Assembly: GCA_963691705.1 (NCBI GenBank)
Contig: OY829538.1
Coordinates: forward strand, 20,114,443 to 20,178,442
Length of the DNA: 64,000 bases
Direction: 5' to 3'
DNA from: Viola odorata
Lineage: Eukaryota; Streptophyta; Magnoliopsida; Malpighiales; Violaceae
In this document: positions 9,549-19,576 of the stretch, piece after piece
Layout of the letters: each line of letters opens with the position of its first letter
Position numbering within the stretch: the first letter of the stretch is position 1
Program-made: the position numbers and the translations under genes
Notes under the pieces: model-generated
The model's database searches: none
What the model was told of the DNA's origin: nothing
Seen by the model: only the letters and a program-made list of their open reading frames with translations

Positions 9549-11207
9549 AGAGTAATAACAAAAAAGGCCTCTGTACTATTTTTTTAAATTGAAACTTCCC
9601 TTATCTTTTAAAAACTTTATTCAACCTCCTATGTACTAAGGGCCAATGACAAAACTTCGGTTTCTGTTAGTAAAACCATGACTCCGTCAATTTTGACTTA
9701 TTACAACAGGTTGCCTTTTTTTCCCCTTCCCTGCTGCTTCTTCTTTTCCATTTTTTTTCCAATTACCTCCACCTAAATTATTTCGACCTAATAACTATCT
9801 CTAGTTTTGTTCTCCATCCCATCTTTAATTTTGACATAATCTCCATCGTTTTCTTTTTCCCTTTTTTTGGTCATGTGGTCTTGAATTATACTATCTTTTT
9901 TCTTAATTAATTCAAGCATCTAATTCTTCTAAAAATTATAATTGCATCCTTTTATTTTTCTTTTCTCCAGCAGAGAAGCTAGATAGGATTTGAAGGTGAG
10001 GAAACCAATAGCTGGGTTCACTTTTTTTCATTCATTTCTGCCATTGATTTCTCCTCCTCCACTCCACACCATAACCTCCTCTTCCACACCAGATTTGGAT
10101 CAAGATCTAAATCTAGATCCAAATTTGGATCCAGATCTAGATCTAAAATCAATAAGAAAGATGAGCGTCTGGCAATTTCCACGGCGTTGGTGAGCGCGAG
10201 CGAGAGTATGGTGTGCGTGGAGGAGTTCGTGGAGAAATTTGAAAAGTCCAGGACGACGAACTTCATTACGGTGATGAATAGGTGGGGGCTTGTTCCGAAA
10301 ACAAAGGTGATGTTTCTGACGATGGATGTTGATGAGAATGTGAACAAATTGAATCTTCAAGATTTCCATTCCTGTAGTTGTTGTTGTTGACAATGATGAT
10401 GATGGTTCATCTTAAAGATTCAATCTTTTTATCTTCTTCTTCTTCTCTTTCATTTTTTTGTATTCTCTCTCAAATTCTGGTGATTTAGTGGACAGAGAGA
10501 TTTATTTTTCTATTTGATCGGAAGGAGATTTAAAAAAAAGAAAAACTCAAACGCCACTTTTTAGAAATGGACAAGAGTCGAGACGTGAAGCGTGGAGCTA
10601 GTCGGTTCTCAAAACTAACTCCATGGATGGAAGCTGTAGGAGGAACATAGATGGATTTAGGAATTGGGTATAGAGAAAAAGCTGGATGAAGAAGATAAAC
10701 ATGGTGGAAAGAAAAAAAAAAATTTTAAAATGAGCAGAAGGGTGTAATGAAATTGATAATCTGGGTAACAATTGATTATCTGAGAAAATTAAAAAAGAAA
10801 AAGAAGAAGATGAACGATGTGATTTTTTTTATTTTTAATAGTAAAAAGATGAATTTGAAATGAAAAAATTGAATGATAAAAGATAGAATTATAGAATAGA
10901 AATTACACAACTGATTTAAATTATAGGGTTCTTAATTTGTAAAAATGATTTTAATTAAATAAAGTAAAGAATTTATTTGAGGAGAAGAGAAGAAAAGAAA
11001 AAAAAAATGGAAAGGAAGAAGCAACCGGGAAGGAAAAAAAAGCAACCTGTTGTAACATGTCAAAACTGACGGAGTCTTAGTTTGACTAACAGGGACCGAA
11101 GTTTTTCCATTGACCCTTAGCACAGGGGAGGCGGAATAGAGTTTTTAAAAGCTAAGGGAGGTTTCTGTTTTAAAAAAATAGTACAGGGGGCTTTTTGCTA
11201 TTACCCC
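9549..11207. mobile_element. MULE-like element 2 (GGGGTAAT termini) with 9-bp target duplication
   Basis: The flanks repeat ATATTTTTA (9540-9548 and 11208-11216). The right end read inward is GGGGTAATAGCAAAAAGCCC; the left reads AGAGTAATAACAAAAAAGG. Inverted similarity continues for about 180 bp through the CTGTACTATTT and GACTCCGTCA blocks. No transposase. Terminal similarity to 7694-9287 shows the two belong to one family, but their cores differ except for a shared GATCTAGAT-rich block (10097-10146). It is a non-autonomous MULE, probably carrying captured DNA. Confidence 0.7.
10147..10390 (+). other. Exon-like segment inside MULE-like element 2
   Basis: An open frame of about 80 codons reads NKKDERLAISTALVSASES, then EEFVEKFEKSRTTNFIT, then LTMDVDENVNKLNLQDFHSC, ending at TGA 10388-10390. 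The amino-acid texture (balanced, helix-like) differs from the AT-rich surroundings and suggests a captured host exon. I do not recognise the family, there is no in-frame ATG near the start, and splice sites are not clear. Confidence 0.35.
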
Positions 11208-11216
11208 ATATTTTTA

Positions 11217-11701
11217 TTATTAGCTAAACAACTAATAAATTACAAACTTGTTGGCTTTTTTTCCTGATTAACCGGAAATGGAATTTTTTAGGAAAATAGA
11301 AAAGAAAATAGATTGATAATTATCTAGGAAATTACAACAAATGGAAAAATCGAAAACGATAAAGGAAATGGAGAAAACTATTTTTAGGATAGTAGTTTGT
11401 TATTATCTCTTACTCCACCCAAATTCCTCCTCCAAACAGTTTCGTTTCATCTGCCCTAACTTCTCCACCTACTCTAATTTCGAAAAGGGAGATCTTGAGC
11501 AACTGTGATGATAACCTAGGCATGAGTGGCATCCATATAATTATTAGACAATTCACCCTCAAAGTGTATTGCTAGCCAAACTTGATCCTGATAAAGAATA
11601 TGATTAGGGGTAGAACGGTTTCGATATGTTACGACATCATTTAGGCCAAACGATTTATAACTTGCTTAACCGTGAGATGGCTTAGGATTGAAGGTTGTAG
11701 G
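11217..11701. other. Intergenic DNA
   Basis: No convincing gene or repeat. The last bases are the 5-bp target site of the solo LTR that follows. Confidence 0.45.
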
Positions 11702-11706
11702 GTATG

Positions 11707-13256
11707 TGATGGGTGTCGAATCCACCAAAAATAAATACAACTAATCAATACCTGCAAAAGATTACAAATAGTGGTAAGAAGATCGATCCACAGAGAATGG
11801 TTAGACTTGAAACAAGATAGAAGACCAGAATATATCACTTAGGTGATTTGGGGGGTTTTAAAACTAATAACTAGAAAGCAAGTAAACTTTCTTGGCCAAG
11901 AAACTGGTTCTTGGTCAAGATAGATTAATAAAGCAAGTAAACTGCCTTGGCCAAGAAACTGGTTCTTGGTCAAAATAGATTAATAAAATGGAAATTATAA
12001 AAGAAGGGTGTTCCTAGTAGAGGCTAGGCAAGCGATGAGCTATGGGCTGCAATCATAGACGCATGGATGTTCATCTTTAATCTACAGAGTTGTTATAGAT
12101 CAAGGTACGCTTATAACCTACCTTCCCTCCTATATCAACATCACCTCATTATCGGGGCTGCCTAGAGATGATGCCTTACCATCCAACTCCTTGCTGGTTA
12201 AAGGGTTAACTGAATTGGTAGATGATCGATTAGGGGAAACCAACTCAGGTAAGTAACTTCCGGGTGTCAATCGGGACTTGGCCTGATTAACCTTTCCCCT
12301 CCACCGTTTCGGGGACCCCCCTAGCGCGTGGTGTCTACTTCGATCCTTTCGGGTTCACGACCAAGACACCAAGAATCAATACAACGACATTTACTCGTTG
12401 ATCCCCTTGGGCTTACGGCTGTGACTCCAAAAAGAATGACAACGGCGTTTACTCGCTCAATTCTAGATTAGCTAAGTCTAGAATCAAACCGAAACACGTT
12501 AAGAATAATCGCGGGATTGAATTAAATGCAGATGTAAAGATTAATAAGCACGATTAGGTCTCATGCAATCTTAAATGCCTCTACCAGGAACAAGAAAGAT
12601 TAATTAGAGAGAAATAAGAGAAGTAATGAAAACGATAGAACTATTATAAAATTCCTCCTTCAAGAATTGATCCGAAGATTGAGATATATGAGATGATAGG
12701 AGATGATAAGATTATAAGATGATCTCCAAGGAGAGTAAGGGGGAGAGTATTTATAGTGTTCTTCCTCCCTTAAAATCCTCTAACAAATCCTAGATTAATT
12801 GCAATTTGATTCTAAATTAAATTCTAAATTATCATCCAAATCAAATCAAATCACAAATCTAATCTTCTGATCCTGATCTTTGAATTCTAAATGAGATAAT
12901 ATCTTCTGCTGATCTAGAGAATAAATGGTGGAGATCTGCTAGAATCGCAAGAATAGATGCGGGAGATCCACCGGATCCTTCGTTTGATCTTTTCCTTTTA
13001 CGCGCAGAATCCGGTAGATTGTGTGTATCTTAGTCCAGAATATCAAGGATCGTCTTGTCTAAGTAGCTGTTCTTGGTCAAGAAAGGTGTCTGCTCTATTC
13101 TGTCCAGATTTTGACTCTATTCTGCCTCCTTTTCCTCACTTCCTTCCTAGATTTGCTTCCTGTGATAATTATGGAATTCATACTAAAATAAATAGAATTA
13201 CCATTCAAATAAACATGGAAACAAGTGGTAAAACCATTAAAAATTAGGCTCAATTA
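11707..13256 (-). mobile_element. Solo LTR, Athila-like gypsy, TSD GTATG
   Basis: The block begins TGATGGGTGTCGAATCC and ends GGCTCAATTA (CA mutated to TA). It is flanked by GTATG at 11702-11706 and 13257-13261. Read on the minus strand it has the same ends as the LTRs at 18229, 19577 and 57390. There is no internal region on either side, so this is a solo LTR left by recombination between two LTRs. Length 1550 bp. The small frame at 12957-13247 is LTR sequence, not a gene. Confidence 0.85.
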
Positions 13257-13259
13257 GTA

Positions 13260-13740
13260 TGTCTTGACACCGATGTACCTGCAAAGCGTCGGGGGTTGTC
13301 CCGACATAAAAACTCTAACAATCAAGTTAGTTGAGAGAATATTTGTGAATAAAGGTGGCTACAGTTTTTTGTGTGCGTGCGTACCTTAGGTGTATATGTG
13401 TTGTATTTATAATGGAAGGTAAATCCTTTATTTAAGGAAAGATCATCGCCTTTAATGAGAGAATCGTGTATAAATAGAAGAATAATTACCTTACAAATTG
13501 TTTCCTTTATTTTTAGAGTGATAAGAGAGATATTTTCCGTAATAAGGAAGTAGACCGTTCGACCATCGCGATAGAGATTTTGACTTATCTCACAGCATAC
13601 TTTACATACTACATTCTACTTATGGTCGTTCACTTTATCAGGATCTTAGCCTGACGAGATTGTGCACCTTAAGAGTGGAAGTGTCGTTTGTAAATGACTA
13701 GAATGTTCTAGAGAAGGTTATCAAGATGTTCAAAATATCA
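13260..13740 (-). repeat. 3' LTR of the Tat/Retand-like remnant
   Basis: It starts TGTCTTGACACC and ends AAAATATCA; the adjoining bases read on the minus strand are GCAGGCGAGGG, a purine-rich tract just before the LTR start. It shares TACCTGCAAAGC near the left end with the LTRs at 23840 and 61891. TATAAATAC on the minus strand (13403-13411) fits an LTR promoter reading leftwards. Confidence 0.6.
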
Positions 13741-13889
13741 CCCTCGCCTGCTCCGTTTTCTAGGTTTTAATCCGTCGGTGGTTTGCTGCAGCGTCTCCGG
13801 TGGATAATCAAGCCTTGCGACGTCCGTGTCTTGTTAGGCGAGTACTTCTTTACTTTTCATTGTAGGTTTTATTTCCTTTTATTTGAAAT

Positions 13890-16726
13890 ATGGCCGGAGA
13901 GAGAACAATGGCTCTGAGCAAAGTTCGACTGAGATCTGGTGAGGATGTGGGGTCAAGTAACGCCGTAGTGGATGAAATTTAGTGATTCGTCCCTTGGATC
14001 TAGAAGGTCTAGTCAAAATGGAAGAGGTTACTTTCATATCCAGGGTGTGACGAGGATTCCGACCATGACCCGAGGGACCCTGAAGAGAATAGATGTGATG
14101 GTGAGGATGAAGACGAAGTGGAGAACGGTACGGAGACGAACGATAATGAAGACGCCAAAGAAATAGAGGAAGATGAGAAAATGGATATTAGTAAAGGCAA
14201 ACTGCCGTCAACTCTGAAAACGTATAGGGAAGCTATGAGGGCCATCAACACGTCACTATAGCGAGGGAATGACATTTTCCCACAAAGATATCGAGTGTGA
14301 GAACCACAAGAAGGTGAACTACTGCACTTTGATTCCCTAGTGATAACAAGTCGTTCGTCGTCTACATGTGGATGCTTGAACACGACGTAGTGTTCCCACT
14401 TCATGACTCGCTCGTAAGGATTCTTGATGAGTATTCACTAGCTCCCGTTCAAATTATGCCAAATGGCTGGGTCTGCTTGGTGGCCATCCTAGAACTATAT
14501 AAGATTGTTCACAGAAAAATGACACATCAAAACGTTGTTCCTAATATTGTGCTGGCTGCTCTCGAAGATCCGTTAGTGGATATATTTCATTATTTCCTAG
14601 AGATGAGGTTTGTGAACGTCCATTACAACTTCTCTATCCGTAAGAAATTGTCGTTCTCTCCATATTTTGGGAATCTTCAAACGTCTATTCATGGATGGAA
14701 AAGGCAGTTTTGTGTAGTGACCGTTCCAAAGGACCTTGATTTCTGCAATTCTTGGGATACTGTCTCCTAGAGTTCATCATGGAAATGACAGAGAGTCAAG
14801 CATCCTGACGGTCTTTGTATCAAGAAGTCTGTTTTATGAGCTTGTAGGATTGTGCATGATAATATTACAACCCGTTTTGATGTTGTGATGTTGGCTCAGA
14901 GGATGGGCTGAGAATTTTCTGTCAAGTGTAATTTTCTATTTTCGTCATGTGTTTGCCCGTTTTTGTGTGTATTGGTGCTAACAAGTGTTTATTTATCTTT
15001 TTTGGTGAACAAGATGTGTAGATCATCTCGTTGCCCCTTAGAGCAAGGTTCTTCGGAAGTCGGAATGTGAAGGGGGTGATTTGTGTGAGACAGTTCAACG
15101 AAAATCCGTGTCTTCATCAAGGAGTATAAGAAAGATGAAGTATGTGGCCAATCCTATTGCAACCCAAAATCTAAAGAAAAAACCAGCTAGCCGTTCCATA
15201 GGTGCCTCACAGCCAACGAATGTTCAACCTATTTAATCAGAGCCGTCTAGGCTGTCTGGTGAGTCTTTGGAGGATGGTCGTTGGGAGTATTTATTTTGTA
15301 CTATGAATGATAGGAACGCCACAATAAAAGACGTGTCTCTTGCATTTCATAGTGTCCTAGAATGTTTGTTAGAGTCATCACCTGAATTGTATTTTGACGA
15401 ATATGATTATGAAGGTGCAAAGAGACACACAACTAGGAAAAAAATCCATCGAGGCGATAATGGAGGCTCAAGAGAAAGAAAGGGCCCGTAAAGCCGCAAA
15501 GACAAGAGCACTTATGGTCGTTCCGTTAAATGAGGTGGGAGCTTATGAGTCTGCCGTAGTCACTCAAAAGCCATCTGCTAACGAAGTTGGTCATGAGTAA
15601 ACGACCAAGGTGGTGGCAGAGGGTGATCAAGACGGTCCGCCACAAAAGAAACAACAAACTGTAACAAATGAATTGAGTCGTCCGGAGGCCGTTTTAGCGT
15701 TGCCTACGAGTACGTGCTCGGGAACTATTAGCGAGATGGAAACTCCAAAAGGGACATCCTCCGTATTTACGGGGTCTGGCGTCGTTACTCAGCTGAAGGC
15801 ATTGAGGATAAAACCTCAAAGTAAGCAAAGTTTCACAATAAAGAATTAGTACTATTGTTGCAGGGTAAGTCCTCCAATTCTGTTCTCCGACGGAGTGGAA
15901 GTGTAAGAGTAGTCGCATAAACATGCCCTTCACTTCTGGTGACCGTACGGGTCCTGCGTTTGGGATGGCAGACTTAGAGGGCATGCTTGAGACATATTGT
16001 AAGAGCTATGGTGTGGAGAAAGCGATTGCCTCTGATCCGCGAGTGCTTGAGATTGAATCTGAGCTAGTTCGTCTTCCTGTTGATGAATCCAATGTATCAA
16101 GGCTGAACTTACCGTAAGTTCTTGATTTGATGTAGAAGGAAAGGTTGTGAAGCTTCGCTGTGGATAGACAATTTTGTTAGTTGATCGAGCAGGAATCCAT
16201 AAATGCTAGGAAGAGAAGTGAAACTGCGATAGAGGAGAGCCTAGATCCACAACAAGCTGAAATGCGAGCTTTGCTCAAGTCAGGGGAGGAACGGATAGCT
16301 GAGTTGGAGAAGCTAGTAAGTGCAGACAAAGAGGAGAAAAGTTGCATGATGATAGAGTTTACCAAGTAGGTGGGGGTGCTTGAGGCCCGTTTGAGGACTG
16401 TGGAAGAGGAATGGGCTGTGTGGCAGTGGAAATCTGTCGAGGCGAAATGACGGTTGGGATGTGCGGAGAAAGATCATTTGAATATGGTTGAGGTGATGGA
16501 AGAGCGACATGACGAGATCATGACCAACGTGCTTGCTGCGTGTTTCAAATATATATCAGGTGTGGTTGACAGTGAAGGCTTCAAGTCATCTGACTGGAAC
16601 TGTTGTGCATTTAGAGAAGAGATGGCTCAGTGGTTTGAAGAGCCACTGATGGAGCCTGCTGCACCTGCTAGTCCCTCTCATGCTCAGGAAGAATTGCCTA
16701 TGATCGTTGATCAGCCGAAGTCTTGA
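13890..16726 (+). pseudogene. Decayed antisense ORF (Transposase_28-like, coiled-coil C-terminus)
   Basis: A gene broken by several stops and frameshifts. It opens with ATG GCC GGA (13890) and a short basic segment, then an acidic stretch (about 14090-14200). The best-preserved block at 14366-14770 reads FPLHDSLVRILDEYSLAP, then QIMPNGWVCLVAILELY, the texture of the Pfam Transposase_28 (putative gypsy-type transposon) family. The downstream parts (15267-15849, 15923-16117, 16181-16369, 16454-16726) are Glu/Lys-rich and heptad-like, consistent with a coiled coil, and end at 16726. It runs opposite to the integrase at 17400-18228, so it is an antisense extra ORF of a Tat-type element. It has the same N-terminal pattern as 26261-28060. 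Function unknown. Confidence 0.6.
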
Positions 16727-16952
16727 GTTTTATGTTTTTTCATTGTACTAGGAACAATTACTGTCTTTTTGTATTTTGATGTATGTAATGTCTAGTATGG
16801 AACAAATTATATGCACTATTCATTTGAATATTTTTGAATTTGTTTGAGTACTTTGATTAGTTTGAAACTTATTGAAGTTGTAGTGGGCATGATCCAATCT
16901 TTTTACAAAAAGACCATTTTTATATATGATGAATTTTGCCAGTCTTTCATCG

Positions 16953-17260
16953 ATAGTAAGGCTTTAACAAAGCTTGTGTGTAATTGAGGCTTTGACAAAG
17001 CTCTTCCAAGATGTAGCTTAAAAAATATTTTAAGGTAAAAGAGGCTTAAAAAAACCGTTTTGAGGTGTAGCTTAAGAAGCTTTAAAGATAATCGAGGCTA
17101 AAAAAGTCATTTTGATATGAGACTTTACAGAGCCGTTTTGATATGAAGCTTGAAAAAGGTTTTAGAATAATCAGTGTTTAACAAATTCGTTTGATATGAA
17201 GCTTAAAAAAGCTTTGAGGTCAATCGAGGCTTAACCAAACCGTTTTAAGAGTACAAATGG
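16953..17260. repeat. Degenerate 55-60 bp minisatellite
   Basis: Units of the type GAAGCTTAAAAAAGCTTT, then AATCGAGGCTTAA, then CCGTTTTGATAT recur about five times. It sits between the antisense ORF and the integrase end. Retand-type elements carry an amplified tandem repeat in this position. Confidence 0.65.
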
Positions 17261-17399
17261 TGGCAAAAATGACATGATTTTTTAATATGGTTCGGCCAAG
17301 AATGTCTACATCCACGGGAGATAGTTTTATAGATCAATGTATACATGTCATTCTAACACTGAACGGTGGTGTTGTGTTTTTTTTTTTACAAACCATTTT

Positions 17400-18228
17400 A
17401 CATAGTGAGATTAATAAAAATTACCTCCGTTCGTGTATGGTACAACTTGAGATTGATGAAGTTCCATGTATTGGGAGTGGTTCGTGTGCCACTGTCCCTA
17501 CTATTCTTGTGACTTAGAATGGTCCTTCCTAATTGGCTTCTAGTTTAGTCATTTCTCATCTAGCGGAAGCACGACGTCGAAGAACGAGGTCCCCGACCTT
17601 GAACAGTCATTCTCTGACTTTATGGTTATGGTATTTAGCTATCCGCCGTTTGTAGATCATCGTTTTGAGTGCGACTACTTCATGCTTTTCTGGTAGTAAG
17701 TCTAGGGTTGTTTGTAGGCCCTGATTGTTTCTTTTTTCTTGAAAATATTGGACTCGCAGACTCATGGCTCCTATTTCAATAGAAGTGACTACCTCTAGTC
17801 CGAAAGCCATAGCGAATGGTGTTTCGCATATTGATATTTTTTCTGTCATGCGGTAAGCCCAAAGTACATATGACAGTTCTTCTATCCAAGAATCAATGGT
17901 TGTTCTTAGATTTTTCTTTATCCCGTTCAGGATGGTGCAATTGGTGACTTTTGTTTGGTTGTTGGTCTGTGGATGTGCCACTGAACTGAAACGTTCTTGG
18001 ATTTTGAGCTCATTGCATTTTCCCTAAGAGAAATCACTTTTGAACTAGGTGCCACTATCACTGACTAAAATTTTGGGGGTTCCAAAACGCATGATGATCT
18101 AGTGAAGGAAAAAATTCCAAACAACTTTTGCGGAAATAGTTGGTAATGGTGCTGCTTCGGCCCATTTTGTGAAGTAATCCAATTCTACAATGACATATTT
18201 GGTGGAACTACCTTCTTTGGTGAAAGGC
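17400..18228 (-). pseudogene. Ty3/gypsy integrase C-terminal half, broken
   Basis: On the minus strand the frames read YVIVELDYFTKWAEAAPLPT (integrase core start), FGTPKILVSDSGT (second catalytic region), AHPQTNNQTKVTN (family form HPQTNGQ), WIEELSYVLWAYRMT, then FKVGDLVLRR and EGPF of the C-terminal domain, and near 17430-17460 NTWNFINLKLYH, which matches the extreme C-terminus of Tat-type polyproteins. Several stops and frameshifts separate these blocks, so it is dead. It is truncated at its N-terminal side by the LTR at 18229. Enzymatic role in the intact ancestor: joining retrotransposon cDNA to the genome. Confidence 0.8.
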
Positions 18229-19576
18229 TGATGGGTGTCGAATACGTCAAAAATAATTATAAAATACAACTCACTACTAAGAACAAGTTTAATTATAAAT
18301 AGCAAGTAAGAGGTCTGATCCACAAAGAGTACTAGTGTGATTTTCGTGAGAACTTGTAAAAATCAGGGGTAACACTTTTGTTTAAAACTAAAGACTGGAA
18401 ATAAAATAAAGCAAGTAAACAATCCAGGCCAAGAATAAGATCCTTAGTCAAGAGATAGATAAAGACGAAATAATCAAATGAGAAAGATTTCTAGTTGAAG
18501 CCTAGCAAGCGATGAGACATGAACAACAATCATTGACGCAGGGGTATTCATCTTCAATCTACAGAGTTGCTATAGGATCAAGGTACACTAATGATCCATG
18601 CTTCCCTCCTGTATCAAAACCACCTCAAATACACTTAGAGATGATTCCTAACCAACTGGCACCTTGCTGGTTAAAGGGTTTATTAGATTGGCTGATGATC
18701 GATCAGGGGAAGACAACTCTAAACCTAGTATTCTCGGTTGTCAACCAGGACTAAATCAAGTTAACCTTTCACACTAGCGGTACTCCGGGCTAGTTCGCGG
18801 TAGATCCATCAGCGCTAGTTTGTCTACTTCGATCCTATTGGCCCGTAAATGGCCCAAGACGGGTTACCGTAACCAAGAAGAATGACGGTTGTGAAAATCA
18901 ACTTAACTCTAGACTGACCAGATCTAAAATCAAAAAGAAAACACAATATAATTATTATGAGATTAGTTAAATGCAGATTAGAAGATTAAGAAGATCGATT
19001 AGGCCTCATGCACACTCATGTTCATGCTTTAATTCTTCTACTAAGAAGGGTTTGCTTAGCTACTCATACTCATGTTGAAAGCAAACAAAATATATATTGA
19101 GATATTAAAAATCCTTCGTTTCCGAAGGAGCAAAGTTGAAATCGGCGACATCGATGAAAATAGAGAGAAGGCACCAAATTCTGGGCGGAGTCCCTTCTCA
19201 AATAACCTAGGAGGAATATATATAGTTCCTCCCCCCATAATATCTCTAAAAAGAAAAGAAAATAAATAAATCCTAATTAAACTCTAATTGTATCTAAATC
19301 ACTCCTCCTCTCAAATTAAAAGTCTACAATACTAAGATAAAGAAGTTTGGATGCCACTCTAACTCTTCTGCAGGTAAGCCAATAAATCACATTCAATCAG
19401 AATTTAAACTTTAAGTCGTCGCTCATGACATAGGATTCTGCTAGTCAGGTGACTCATCTTAACTAAGAGACTAGCCAAGAAAGGTGTTTGCCCTCATCAT
19501 GTCCAGAATCTACTCGATTCTGCTCCTTTTTCATCATTTGCCCTCTAGGTCCATTTTCTACAATAATCATGGAATC

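Larger units (their letters stand above)
13260..18228 (-). mobile_element. Tat/Retand-like Ty3-gypsy remnant (3' part), minus strand
   Basis: From left to right: an LTR (13260-13740), a plus-strand gene (13890-16726), a minisatellite (16953-17260), and the C-terminal integrase of a minus-strand polyprotein (17400-18228). Read on the minus strand this is pol, tandem repeat, antisense ORF, 3' LTR, the known layout of Retand and related Tat-lineage elements. The 5' part is lost; the integrase is cut at 18229 by the next LTR. Confidence 0.7.
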
